DNA of 64,000 nt, from the NCBI RefSeq assembly GCF_016859285.1, contig NC_053417.1:12010706-12074705 (forward strand), written 5' to 3'. The first letter of the stretch is position 1. Every line of letters begins with the position of its first letter. Shown one piece after another: positions 26,701 to 37,905 of this stretch. The translations under genes and the position numbers were made by a program. The notes below the pieces were generated by a model. It saw only the letters and a program-made list of their open reading frames with translations. It did no database searches and had not been told where the DNA came from. This DNA is from Xiphias gladius. Lineage: Eukaryota > Chordata > Actinopteri > Istiophoriformes > Xiphiidae.

Positions 26701-29700
26701 CACAGAAACGTCTCATACCTGTAATGCTGGTTTGCACTTAGAGAGCTTTTTCAAAATGTTGAAAGCATTTATGATACTATAATAACACATTCATGTAAAC
26801 CTCATTACTAAGGCCTAGCAACCACTGTAATTTTCTTCGTTTGTAGGCATTTCCCAGTTACTGAACATAATTTACACCTTGTATTCCGACAATTTGACCT
26901 GACCCCATTTCAAACCTGACTTGAGCATTATGTTAACAGACCATTCCTTACCTGGGAGCTGTTCTCTTCCATTATGATTTTAACTGTAGTTTTCACCACA
27001 GATGTGCCCTTCTTTCCTACAAAGTGCTGACAGGAAGAGATGATTGTGAATGTAAATTGTCAAATTGATCAAACTCTAGATTCTGCTTAGAGCCAAAGCA
27101 AGAATGCTGTGGTTTTCAAATTTTAAAAGCCAGGGAGTGTTTAATCACAAAGAATTGTTACAACTGAAAAAATGAAGTAAACCAAGTGTCATATTTGTTC
27201 CAACATGATTCCAAGTTCTTCTCAATGTTATTATTGTATCACTAAAATTCACTAGTGATGTATCTTAGTGTAACAAAAAAACATAAATATTCCTATTGCC
27301 TTTATGACCTATAAGGATGGGGTGAATAAGCAATGACCTACTCTGTTTTTGCTGTGTCCATAAACACTACAAGCAGCCTGCAGGATGTCCAGGGAGCAGC
27401 TGAAGTGGATGGTAAGACTTGATCCTTCAACCGCACCAACGACCACCACCTCTGACAGTTTTAACCGCAAGACTTTCCTCTTGCCCTCCTCTGGAGATAA
27501 AAAAACACTGTCTTATACAGTAGTCACACACACACGTGAGAAACTACTTAAAAGATACACCTGGCAAACCACACACAAATCAAAAGGGAATCTTATTTTC
27601 TTGAAGCTTAATGCTCCTGTTTAATCTTTTATTCTCTTTTCCCGATTAAAACAAACAGACACATAAATCTATCAAGTTCATTTGAGCATTAAAATGCCTG
27701 TGGTTAAACCGGTAAGTGCTTTTTTTCTGGGTGGGTTGAATACTGTAATACATCATGTATAATTGTGTTGGCTGTTTGGATGAAATCTCCAGCTAGAGGG
27801 CTGAGCAAGAGTAGAAATGAATAGTTTTTTTTGTGCTTTGATTACCTGTAACAGTGTAGCTTTGGACTTCATTCTCATTGATACATATTGTTTCCCACTG
27901 GCCCTCCTACATGAATGGGAAACCACTCTACGTTAGACTGTTAGAGATGTCTCCTGTTGGTTATGTAAATACTGTACAGTTTTAAATTATACGATACTTT
28001 TCAAATTGACTATTAATCATGATGTACCTGCGCCTCTTCATCAGCCAAAGAGAAGTAAAAGGATATGCTGTGGCTACCAAGGTTGAAGTCGATCCAGAAT
28101 TTTTCAAGCTTCTCATCAGCGGGCATCAGCAGCTGACAACATAACCACAATCCTTTCAACACACCTAATAATAAATTTAGGAGTACTTCCTGGATTATGA
28201 CATTCCACCTTAAATGCAACAGTTAACTGAGGAGAAGGCAACCAAGAAGGCAAAGGCGTCTTGATAAGTTCTATCTCATTGTCTTGAATGTGCTGTCAGA
28301 CTCAGACTGAGAGAATCTTTACTTGTTCCTATGTATCTTCAGACATTCAATATTGGAGTCCTAAATTTTGTTTTTTTTCTCTCATTTTTAGAACCATTGA
28401 AATCCTGTTGATACTGACCTCATACTTGTCCAGATAAACTTCCAAACAAGGGTAGGAATACACTCTGCAGTACAGAAAGAACACTGATATTCAGTTATGT
28501 GCAATCTGTCTTCAGCAATGCATGTGTTCCCTCCCTTTGTTCTATCATGAATCGTCAAATATCGTATATAGTTTGAGAATTTAATAAAAAGGTCATGTTT
28601 GAAATTAGCTCACACAGATTTTACAAAACTGTTTTTTCTATGGATGTTTGTTAACACTAAGGAAATAGGTAGAACTGTAAGCTAAACAGTCATTTTTATT
28701 CATTCTGTTATGTGCTAGAGTCAAGGGGTTTGAAATAACAGTTAAATTGAAAAATTCCTCTTTTGACTGCCAACCCTAATGACCCCTCAAGTTCCCCAGA
28801 CCATATCCTGGGTAGCAGTGAGCTACGGTATGTACCTTCTCCCATCTCCCTGCATCCCATTCACCAAGTTCAGAAACTTGCGACAATCCTGAAATCACAC
28901 ACATTTACATTAAATTCTGTGTCACCTGTTGTAATATTACTACAATAAATTGTCACAGTAGTGCCATAAAATGTACATACTAATGAGATAAATTGCCTAA
29001 TTTTACCGTCTCAAATTCAGAATCACAGATCTTGGCAAAGGCACTGGCCACATGCTCCATGCTGAACCATCGATTTGCCAGTTCCTTCCTCTCATCAGGA
29101 GTAGCCATTCTGCACAATGCCTCCATCAGGGCTGTTTGCAAGTCATAATCTGAAACAAGCAGACCATGTTGTACATTTTTTATGTCTATGTTTGGTTCTG
29201 GGTGAAAAAAGAGGGATTGTACTATTCATAAAACACTTACCACCACCCTCCAATATCTGACCAGCCAGCTTGATCCTGTAGGAATATGATGAACAAGCAA
29301 AAGTTGAAGAGGTTGTGGATATTGTGAAATATGAGTAATAATGATCCTTGCTATGAGGAAACTACCAAGACATACATTATATCTGAGGCTTCCTGTGATG
29401 TTAAGATCTTCCTCTCTTTCTTAAGATCCACTGGGATTTTGTCCAGAATTAAGTTAAATTTACGAATTGCCTGTTAAAACATTATTAGCAAGTTAATTTA
29501 ATGTATGAACAAACACCTGATTTACAGGTTTTAATGCTACTCTAAAAAAAAGTTATTAAAATTATTTTAAAACCTCCTTCTGGATTAGGATGTAGATTCT
29601 GGGGTCCACTCCTAATTGACCGACAGGATACAGGAAGGACTCTGTGATTTTATATGTTCCTGTAAACAACATTTAGGGGTTATACTGTGAATAGGGACAA

Positions 29701-30942
29701 AGATTTTTCTTATATACTAAGATTCATCATGACAGTGTGGAAATTTAAGCTTCAACATTGTTCTAAAAAGATTGTCTAGCATATTAAATGCTCATTTTCT
29801 TTCACCTAAATACGTTCTTGCAATATTTCTTTCCATAAGAAACAGAGTTAGCTCAAAACAATATTAAGAGCAACTGATTTGCCTTCAAATAAGTGGGATA
29901 GAGGGATCAAAATTATAAATCAAGGCACTAGTGTGAGGAGACACATATCACTCAAACAAACAAACAAAGAGATTCAACAAAAACTGTGACTTTAAGATTA
30001 CATTTTGTTGGTTAAATAATGAAGTTCTAAATATTTTACAATTCAACGTGGATTCATGTTAGTTTTAATTTCCACTTGGATCCTAAAAAAGGCTAACTGA
30101 ATATGAAACACACATACTGAGGATGGAATACAAATAAAGAAATGTACAAGCATACCTTCTTTGCATGCTTCATGAACCACCTGTAACAAACATGTAAAAA
30201 AACAGTTTTACATTATGGACACTAACATGACCGTTTTATTATACAAACTGTGTTTTACTGTTAGACATTAGCTCACCATCAGGGCATCAAAGAAGTCCTC
30301 AGAAAGGTTGAACAAGGTCTCATCCCACTGCAGGCCACACTGGGTCCACAGTTGCCTGCATTTCTCAAACCACTGCACCATGTGCATAAGTCCAAGTCCA
30401 ATCAACAAATGACTGAGTACATTTACTTATACAGTTCTCAAACACTGTGCGCCTGTATGTATTAGATGTATACTTATCTTTTTGATCAGGCCTTGACCTA
30501 TTATTCCTGACAGCCCTTGAGCACCACCAGGTAGTTTCAGGTTTTCCCCACATTTGTAGATGACAGCAAGACCCAAGCTGGCTGATTTTGCATCTTTTTG
30601 ATCCAAGCACTACATAAACAGTACAGTCATAGTTTCATTAAATCTACAAACCGCAGAGCATCACGGCATGTTAGTATGTATGTTGGGCCACATCTTACCC
30701 TGTGGACAAGTTTGTCCAATTTGGTGAGGAATTTTTGGGAACATTTCATGGGGATCCCTTCATATATGTCCCTTTGCAGGAATACATCCAGTGTGTGGAC
30801 ATCCCCACTCTTTAACACCTCATCAATTACTTTCTCCAACTGCGCGTGAAAAGTGTTGATGAAACTTAAGAAACGTTACGTTATTACATGACAATAATGT
30901 TAAGGCTTGCATTCCCACCTGTGTGTTTTGACCTGGTGCCAT
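12368..30942 (-). CDS. sycp2: synaptonemal complex protein 2 (about 40 exons)
   Basis: SYCP2 is a lateral/axial-element protein of meiotic chromosomes that partners SYCP3. Coding starts at ATG 30942-30940 (MAPGQNTQ). Exons high to low: 30919-30942, 30699-30839, 30478-30609, 30277-30381, 30156-30180, 29574-29659, 29376-29470, 29241-29275, 29007-29149, 28836-28888, 28419-28464, 28028-28132, 27846-27906, 27342-27490, 26952-27026, 26586-26672, 25549-25657, 25057-25199, 24803-24871, 24380-24443, 24244-24289, 24022-24101, 23419-23858, 23193-23320, 23045-23081, 22854-22951, 22736-22781, about 22585-22628, 21901-22066, 21719-21783, about 21429-21627, 20740-20907, 19652-19799, 18542-18843, 17574-17864, 17388-17439, 17027-17155, 16409-16582, 15443-15636, 12786-12864, 12368-12457 (stop TAG). 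The sum, about 1570 residues, fits the family (human about 1530). Diagnostic stretches: [15 protein letters not shown] in the N-terminal helical-repeat/SLR domain, [32 protein letters not shown], and [13 protein letters not shown] near the coiled-coil C-terminus. Exons near 22.6 kb, 21.4 kb and between 12.9 and 15.4 kb remain uncertain. SYCP2 is preferred to SYCP2L because of length and neighbours. Confidence 0.93.
14375..15190. repeat. GT-rich minisatellite, about 20 copies of a 34-50 bp unit
   Basis: The tract alternates (GT)n runs with two fixed interruptions, one ctgtgtgtgtgc and one cctgcgtgcgtg, giving a higher-order unit about 34-50 bp long. The interruption cctgcgtgcg recurs about 19 times and a variant gtgcgtgcg twice near the left end. 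Unit length varies only through the (GT)n part. It lies in a sycp2 intron between the exons at 15443 and 12864. The long open frames on both strands (repeated CVCV or HTHT residues) are artefacts of the repeat. Alternating purine-pyrimidine of this length can adopt Z-DNA. Confidence 0.97.
15890..16230. repeat. dispersed teleost repeat in a sycp2 intron
   Basis: Phrases such as 'aaagtcaccttgacttttgaccaccaaaatctaatca', 'ttcatccttgagtccaagtgaacgtttgtgcca', 'gaaattccctccaggcg' and 'cgcgttcacaagaatgggatggacg' belong to a very common interspersed repeat seen in many fish genomes. It is diverged, without a coding frame, and lies between sycp2 exons 16409-16582 and 15443-15636. The family name is not known to me with certainty. 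Confidence 0.65.
17505..17530. repeat. short (CCAT)n microsatellite
   Basis: Five to six tandem CCAT units lie in a sycp2 intron immediately 3' of the exon 17574-17864. Confidence 0.85.
25705..26000. repeat. dispersed teleost repeat fragment
   Basis: The segment opens 'agaccagtgtgtaagatttaggggg', followed by 'tctataatcagaaatggtatat', wording I recognise as the start of a frequent fish interspersed element. The right part (cgccccctactggccctgac) is consistent with a diverged copy. It lies in the sycp2 intron between 25657 and 26586, and there is no coding potential. Confidence 0.5.
30382..30477 (-). other. sycp2: AT-AC intron of sycp2 (96 nt)
   Basis: Between the exon ending ...QGLIKK (30478) and the exon beginning MVQWFEK (30381), the only join that preserves the family sequence (human ...QGLIQK / MVAWFEK) uses an intron beginning ATAAGTATAC and ending TTATGCAC, that is AT-AC termini. 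No AG lies at the acceptor. Using the nearby GT instead and the AG inside 'gtgcag' gives an immediate stop. The 5' site ATAAGT matches U2-type AT-AC introns rather than the U12 form ATATCC. Confidence 0.8.
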
Positions 30943-31540
30943 TCTTCTGACGGCTTTAGTGCCACTTGGCCTCTGCTGTCCTCAGAGTGACTGTAAAGGA
31001 AAATTGCAATCAAACTGCCAATCTTAAAGCCAGTCGAACAGTTACTAACTTCGTGTGTAGGTGATGGTCAACATAACATTGCTGGTTAACCTAATTGGCG
31101 GATCTATCAAACCACACGAGCTGCTGGCCTTACATTACATGACTGGCGGAGTAGGAGTGATTTTCGAAACGTTAGTGAGAGGATATATGTACATTAACTA
31201 GCTAACCCCTGATAAGCTAAGGTTATCATAATTATGTCAACATTTGTAACACAAACCTTCCTTAGATTTTTTATGTAACTGTAGTTATATGTAAAGTTTG
31301 ACATAAGCTAAAGGATTTCCAGCTGACTGATGTCCAACATCTTGCTCCGTTTATAAGCTCATCACTAAGTGGTTTAACGCTGATCCGGGAGGGGTTAGCT
31401 TGAGATACCCGCTGCTAATGCTAGCTAAAGTTACTTCATCTGGCTAACACTAATATCCGACCATAACGGTCGGCGGTCGCTTTACCAAAAGCGTTTGAGG
31501 ATACAGTGTCAGATTTTATTAGTATTCTACCGTTACGTAC

Positions 31541-31700
31541 CGTGTATTCAATTTTCGCACAAAAACGCGACATGATACTTATTCCTCTGACAGTTTTTCA
31601 ACTGGTCTAGCTCGAAACGCGCGAAGTCTCTACGTTCATCACGCAGGCGCAGAGCGGGTCCCTAACGTACCACAGTCTCCTCTCCGTCCCACCACTTTCT
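31541..31700 (-). promoter_or_regulatory. sycp2: sycp2 5' noncoding exon and promoter region
   Basis: On the minus strand a CpG-containing stretch (cgcgac, cgaaacgcgcgaag, cgcaggcgcagagcggg) ends in a good donor, AATACACG then GTACGT, at 31541/31540. The next acceptor, 'tttacag' before 30990, leads into the exon carrying the start ATG at 30942. This fits a noncoding first exon of about 70 nt with its promoter at about 31620-31700. No TATA box is evident. Confidence 0.5.
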
Positions 31701-33010
31701 AAAAATCGCCGGGGGTTCCCCAAAGAGGATTTATTCATCACTTTTTCCGGGGGAAAGTGAAACATGTTTTCCAGGTGTTCTGCCCGTATTTTATCCTAAG
31801 TAGACTTTTGCTTCTGTACTGAATAGTACATTGAGGGCAAAATGAAACAACAATTACTTTGTTAGTACTAAACTACTTCATTTCGCACGAGCATTGACAG
31901 CCCTGGGAGCTGTCCTGGTCACAGTAGCTACATGCTGTAATTGGAGTGGGTTTAGGTTTAGTTGGACACTTAGGCTAAAGTATTGTTTACTGTGTGAGTG
32001 TTGATAGCCCTGCAAGTGTTCTTGTTGCTAAATATCCACTGGACAATAAACGTTAGGTAAATATATAATTGTGTACAAATACGTAAAAAAATGCCGTGGC
32101 AGTTCATTTTGTATATTAATTAGCCTACAGGAAATCACAAGCACCGTGGTACGGAGAGAGGGGAGGTGAAATAAAAATAAAATGTTGATCACTGTAGAAT
32201 GAAGGCAAGAGGGGAAAAGACATGGACGAAAGACAATAACGGAAGCTGCAAGAGTACGAAGGCAAACAGAGAAGAACTGTCCAAATCCGCTGTCCAAAGA
32301 TATATTATCAAGGCAAGATCCTTTTAAACAAGCTCTGAAGTTATTGTTTGATCAATTATTCTTAATCAAACAACATTCCCACTTTTAATTCACTGAAATT
32401 TAATCACTTTTTACGGTTTACCATCCATTTCCATCCAACTGTCACGTTGACTCCTGTTCTCTTGTATTCAGCAGCAGTGTACTTCCCTACTGAATATTAC
32501 GAATCAGCTAAATAAATGTACGGATAAAATTGGATTTAACACAGATATCTGAATAAATATTTCTGCACTGTTCGCTCACATATGTGATACATTTTAATGC
32601 TAAAGTAAGTTTCCCACTTTACCGACAAAAGCGCCCACTCGACCAGAAAGACACTTCTGCAAAAGAGGATGGCAGATGGAGTTTGTGATGGAGTGGTTTC
32701 ACTGTAGGCATGGTTATGAGGACCTGTTTAAATGAAAATACCTTCAATTTAGTCGGACTGGACAAACTTTTATAGTCTAAAGAGAGATTTGCCAAACATT
32801 GGCCCACTTTGCCTCCAATCCCCCAGTATTACAATTTAGCTGAAAACATACACAAAAAACTATGTTTTAAATGTTGTCACTAGTTAGTTTTTCAGAAGGG
32901 CTAATGAAAGCAAGATAGTAGAGGATAGCTAGAAGAGGAGGTGGGACTTCAGCTTTCTGTAAGAATATGAATAGTACTACTACAAATAAATATTAATAAT
33001 ACAAGCTGAA
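31701..33010. other. intergenic, nothing recognised
   Basis: This is AT-rich sequence between the sycp2 promoter side and the presumed 3' UTR of ppp1r3d. The short open frames lack family resemblance and splice context. I see no RNA gene. Confidence 0.4.
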
Positions 33011-33627
33011 CATTATGTGTGATGGTGCTTTATTGTTAAACAAAATAAGCATTCATTTCTCATTCATTAAAAGACAAAATTGTATCTATTAATTGGGTTT
33101 GGAAATTTGTTTTGACAATGTTTGACCCAAAAAATAAACTCTGATTACCAAGCAAAAGGTTCAGCAGGCCAAATTCCTGCATTGTAGAAAACTATATTCT
33201 ATGTCAAACACCTAACTGGAAGAAAACAGTGAAGTCAAGTGCATTCATTTCAGTTTCACTGAACATTTGTGCAACACTTAGTGAGTGTAATCTCCTTGGG
33301 ATGTTCCTACATTAAAGTGCAATTTTTATTTAAATAGCCAGGAAAATCAAATAATCGAAGAAATCACAAAAGTAAAACAGTGCAAAACACTGTAAAACAA
33401 CACTAAAGTTCGCTTCGGGTGTAAGTGCACTAGTGTTTTTTAATTTCACTCGGCCTAAGTCTTTTAACAGTTCATCTTCAATCTAACTAGATTCAAAGAA
33501 ATCCTCTGTTGGCAATAGTCTAACACAATGGACATTATGTGACAATGCAGTTATACATTTTTAATAGGTCCTGCTGACAACATTATAAAGTGCTTCTAAT
33601 AGGTTTCTTCTACCTTTATCCAGCCTC
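33011..33627 (-). terminator. ppp1r3d: ppp1r3d 3' UTR with candidate poly(A) signal
   Basis: An AATAAA on the minus strand (TTTATT on + at about 33029-33034) lies roughly 600 bases past the ppp1r3d stop codon. The sequence between is non-coding and AT-rich, as expected for a 3' UTR. Confidence 0.4.
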
Positions 33628-34551
33628 CTAAATGAAGTGCACCATGCTATCCTCACATTCTTTGGGCACAGTGAGCTTGTAGTTGGTGCAAACTAACTTA
33701 TAATTTTCGCCATTATTGTTGTCCCAGTAGTCAGCCCCACAGACTTTGTATTGAATAGCAAACTCTAACACTGCTCCTGGTTGCAAGAATGGAGGAACAG
33801 GCAGGTGGAAACGAAATGTATCACAGCTGAGTTGGCCCCCTCCTTCTTCCCAGTTCTTGGTGATGGAGGACACCCATGAGGCCTTAGTTTCTGTGCAGCT
33901 CCTCCACTCTGTAAATGAATAGCGGGCTGTGACATCTTTCTCAAAGTCCAAATTGATTACCTGGGTGATTCCGATGACACCCAGTTCAAAACACAAGACT
34001 CTCTCCAGACACACTTTCTGCTCACGGAGACGATGCAGGAATCCTGGCTGGTCGCCAGGTTGTTGGGAAAAAAACGGCTTCATGTATGGCAAGGAAATCT
34101 CCAGATGCCTTCCATCTGCCAACTCTGCACCCATCAACAATCTAAAGGTAACATGATGTGGTACAAATGGATCCTCTCCAGATTTGAAAAGCCTGACGTC
34201 TTCCAGGTCGAGCCCCAAAGAGTCAACAAACCGTACACCAGCATTTCTGCATTTTTTCTTCCTCTCCGTGGTGGAAGGCAGAGATAGTGACCTTGGTCGG
34301 ATGATAGGTTTAGGTGTGGGTTCACAAGAGAGACTGCGGCGGAACTCGTGGTCCTTTAGCAGAGAGACTCTGGGGCTTGGGGGGCGGATTAGAATTTGCT
34401 TTCTCACTGCATTGGGTTTGTCTGCTTGAAGCATTTCAGTCAAGTTGATAGTCAGGCAGGGCCGTGCGGCCCCTCTGTAAGAGCTGGACATCTGCTCTCC
34501 AGATTTTGTCGGGGCAATCCTCTCGTGTCCGATAAACCACCCTGAATCCAT
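33628..34551 (-). CDS. ppp1r3d: protein phosphatase 1 regulatory subunit 3D (glycogen-targeting)
   Basis: A single uninterrupted frame of 307 residues, near the human length of about 299; PPP1R3 family coding regions are often on one exon. The protein brings PP1 to glycogen so that it can dephosphorylate glycogen synthase and phosphorylase. Visible parts: an N-terminal Ser/Arg-rich stretch; the PP1-docking RVxF-type motif VRFVDSLGLDLEDVR around residues 107-121; then a CBM21 glycogen-binding domain with CFELGVIGITQVINLDFEK and the hallmark GADYWDNNNGENY; and the terminal ECEDSMVHFI, which matches the end of PPP1R3D (ECEESWIHFI) rather than other PPP1R3 members. The ATG used (34551) follows a good acceptor (ttcttacag AACATGG), implying a 5' noncoding exon upstream. 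It is transcribed away from fam217b. Confidence 0.95.
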   Translation of the reverse strand: MDSGWFIGHERIAPTKSGEQMSSSYRGAARPCLTINLTEMLQADKPNAVRKQILIRPPSPRVSLLKDHEFRRSLSCEPTPKPIIRPRSLSLPSTTERKKKCRNAGVRFVDSLGLDLEDVRLFKSGEDPFVPHHVTFRLLMGAELADGRHLEISLPYMKPFFSQQPGDQPGFLHRLREQKVCLERVLCFELGVIGITQVINLDFEKDVTARYSFTEWRSCTETKASWVSSITKNWEEGGGQLSCDTFRFHLPVPPFLQPGAVLEFAIQYKVCGADYWDNNNGENYKLVCTNYKLTVPKECEDSMVHFI

Positions 34552-34829
34552 GTTCTGTAAGAACTGGTGCCCCGCTCACCTGTAAAGAGAGTTGTGAAGC
34601 ATAATTTATCAGTATTATGTCGCATTCATCCCCAAAATGTTCTCTAATCAAGAGCATAATGACCCAGCTGTAACATTAGTGTACTCTTTTTACCTAAAAG
34701 TGCATGGTGTGCTGCAAATGTGAAAGAGCAGCGATTTGGCTGTTGAAAGTTTGACAAGACAGGAACAGTCACTGCAGGAAAGAGTGGGCGTGCACCCTGG
34801 GAGTAAGTGCATAAATGCATACAGCTTAT

Positions 34830-34858
34830 TTCTCTCGCTCTCTCTCTCGCTCTCTGAA
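34830..34858. repeat. short (CT)n tract
   Basis: An interrupted ctctctcgctctctctctcgctctct run lies in the 5' flank or 5' intron of ppp1r3d. Confidence 0.7.
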
Positions 34859-34899
34859 GAGTTGTAGCATTACTGAAATACGCCTCAATAAAATTAGAC

Positions 34900-35819
34900 G
34901 TTGACATCACCTCGCCATATAAAGTTACGAAGCGTTAGCTACGTCTAAGCTGCAGGATGTAGCCTGCTTGGTCCTCCATTTAAAGTAGTATTTACTGGAG
35001 CTGCGCGTTTCCGTGCGTTATGGAGTCTCCGCCGTTGGCCCGCCGACACACGATCTGATTTGTAGTCAGTGACCTCCTTCACAGCGCTCCAACACACGTA
35101 CATGTTGCTAACGCGATCGCGATCGAGATCTGCTAGAATGCGCGCAGCTAATAGGAAGCTGCAAATGGCCCAGAATAGCACTGACGTGACATGGGAGATA
35201 GAGTAACGTAATATTAACAGTTACAATTGTGTGCATTGTTTTGAACTTATTTCTTTAAAAACAGAGCCAGCCTTTTCCCCAGTTGCGTCCATTGTTTATC
35301 GGCTGTAAGTGGACTCCCCGGAGAGGAGTTAGCATATCTCGTCTGAAAGAGCGACTGGTATGCCTGTACTTCAAGTCCCATGATGCATCTCTGATTGCTC
35401 ACTTCGACACAAGCTGCGAGCCAGTCAGCGGCAGGTAAACAAACCCATCTTGACTGGGACGGCGAGCCGAACAAAGCGTATGCGGTATGCGACCGTCTTG
35501 CATTTTTAATGGCGAGAAAGATGTCTGTCGAGAAAGCGATACGTCCGCTGTAAGCAATTCGTTAAAAAAATAACCGCTGAATTGTCATTCGACCACCGAG
35601 GCGTGTCGACGACAAATAATAGGACGAGTTTCACCTGCAGCGGAGAGCCGACTGTCGACATCTGCGCATGATGCATTGCAGCACTTTTGAGAAAATGGGT
35701 GTTTTTAGCCTCATTCTCAGAATAGAGTATCTGATCCGAGATGTCGGTTGGGTTCTTTAGCCACTGTACCATTTAACTGCGCTGCACTCAGAACAACATC
35801 CCCCCTGGCGACCTGCATC
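34900..35819. promoter_or_regulatory. CpG-rich divergent promoter region of ppp1r3d and fam217b
   Basis: The two genes point away from each other and the interval between their first coding bases is about 1.27 kb. It contains clusters of CpG: gcgatcgcgatcgag at about 35110, cgaccgtcttg near 35490, and gcgtgtcgacgac near 35600. Some 5' noncoding exon of ppp1r3d should lie on the minus strand here (an acceptor sits just before its ATG), and the fam217b transcript should begin shortly before 35820. Exact start sites cannot be read from the sequence, and no TATA box is clear. Confidence 0.5.
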
Positions 35820-37905
35820 ATGGGGCCCATCATGCAGGAACGCACGGCATCCACGACAATGAAGCGTGTCGTCTCCAAAGAGAAGATTCGCGTAAAAAAT
35901 ACCGAAAACAGCGGACCAGTAACCAGGTAGGCCGAGTTTTACAGTGATACATTTGAGACAAAAGGATACTTGTCATGTTTTGTCTCGGACGTAAGTTAGA
36001 GGCGAGTTTGACAAACCCCTGTCATGTTTCCACAGTTCAAAGAAGGGTAATAAGATGAAGAAACCAGTGGGCCAAATGAAAAATGGTCTTCCAGGACCAG
36101 GTCAGGATAAGGACACAGTGACAACAGTGCAGAAGGTGAGTGGTTGGCAATCTAGTATATTTACAGAGAGGTGATAATCGAGCATTATTGTCCTTGGATA
36201 TGAAATATTTAAGGGAAGATAATGTTGCAACATGTGTTCTGGGCTATATTATTGATAAAACTCTGAAACAATCTAACAATTTCTGCAATTATTGTTATAC
36301 AGGGTGCACAGTCAAAAGGTGGTAGGGTGAAATCTGGCACCACACGGAATACAAGCAAACTCTCCAGGTATGTGTGGAGAAGGGTGTGCAGTCTTACTGC
36401 ACGTTCTGCTTCTTCAGTAAATCCCTAAATCCCCAACAGCTTGTCCTTCCACTTGTCTGTCTCTTAACAGCCCGGAAGAAGAAGGAGATTCGAGACCTCA
36501 AATCCGCAAACAATCATCTGTGCACAGGAAGGAGGAAAAACGAGAAAATCAACGGATGTCACAATGCAGCAATGAGCTACGGCCGAATCCTGGGGGGATG
36601 GGGAAAAATCGGCGAGCCCTCTCCCTGCCTCTCTCCCCAATATCAGGGCTACGACACATGCCAGCACACCCCCTAACCCACTCCCCAGCCCCCACCTCAG
36701 AGGCACTGCAGCAGCACTACAACCAGAAGGATGATGACACTGACAGTGCCAGTGATCTGTCAGACTCTGAGAGGCTTCCTGTACTGCCCTCTCCCTGTAC
36801 CCCCTGCACCCCTCCTCACCTCAACCTCCGGGCCGAGGTCATCAACACTAATGACTTTCCCCCGGACTTCCCAGGACCCCGTGGGACTGTGGGTGACGAA
36901 GACGAGAGTGAAAAACCCAGCTACAGTTACCAAGACTTTCTGCCTCCTCCCTTCAACAGCTGGAGCCTGAGACAGCTGGCGGTGTTTCTTCATACAGAGG
37001 GCCGTGGTGCCCCCCGGCCCAAGCCTGTAGGGCCCTTAGAGAAGTACCTAGAGAGACTGCTGCAGCTGGAGTGGCTCCAGATCCAAACAGTGCAAGCGGA
37101 GAGCAGCCGTCCGCCTGGGGGTCGTCAAAGGCCACAGGCCTTCCCCGCTGCCACTACGGCTCACCCACCCAGGCCTCACACAGCTCCACCGTCCCGACTC
37201 AACTCCCCTAAAGGACTGCGGCACACACAGCGAGCCTTCCCATTTGCACCTGTCAACAACCCCCCATCACCTGCTTCAACCCAGCACCAGCTCTCCCGCT
37301 TTCCAGTTTGCCCCCACTGTCACATTCGCTATCCGATGTGCAATGGAAGCTGCTCTGCCTATGCCTACCAGCGCCACTCGCGGCTTAGCCCACTGCTGGA
37401 GCGCAAAGCCAGACCTGGGGCGCCGGCGAAGCGGAGCAGCAGCGAGACCCGAGCACCCTCCACGGAAGGGAGGAGCCCGGGTGGACAAGGCGGGGGTGGA
37501 GGAGGAGCCCAGACCCCGGTTAGCCCCTCAGCAGGAAGGAGTCATCTGAGGCACATGCAGGCTGCAGGCAATGCCCGAAAGCAACCCCAGGAATCTGGGA
37601 CTAACCCAAACTGTAAAGGTCAGGTGAGGAAAAGCCGCGTCAGAGCTAACTCTGAGACAGATGTCAAAAAGGAGCCTGTTGGCATTAAAGCAGCCGGTGC
37701 AGAGAAACGTGTTTTTGGTGCAAGCAAGAGAGAGGTCATCACCTCAAAGAGAGTGGAGAAAGACTGGCAGAGCACAGAGGCAGGAGGTCAGACCTCTAAA
37801 ACTGCCATGAAAAGAGCTGCTAAAGAGTCACAGTCCCTCTCCAAAGCACCGCTTAGTAGTAAGCAGAATGGCAAAACAAAAAATGTGCACTTTGTTGCAA
37901 AGTAG
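35820..37905 (+). CDS. fam217b: FAM217B-like protein (4 coding exons)
   Basis: Exons 35820-35926 (MGPIMQERTAS...), 36036-36135, 36303-36367 and 36471-37905 join in phase and encode about 568 residues, longer than human FAM217B (about 383 as I recall). The last exon holds the family core, YQDFLPPPFNSWSLRQLAVF followed by GPLEKYLERLLQLEWLQIQT, preceded by an acidic serine-rich stretch (SDLSDSERLP). After it come Pro/Ser-rich linker, a compact cysteine cluster (CPHC-x7-CNGSC), a glycine run and a basic tail ending NVHFVAK. The function of the family is not established. Start choice: the ATG at 35820 is the first in this frame of the exon, with a second in-frame ATG four codons on. Position beside ppp1r3d and sycp2 matches the human locus. 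Family assignment is sure, exact N-terminus less so. Confidence 0.88.

Noticed and set aside
36953-37549. Open frames antisense to or out of frame with the large fam217b exon
   Set aside because: They shadow a GC-rich coding exon and have no splice context or family resemblance.
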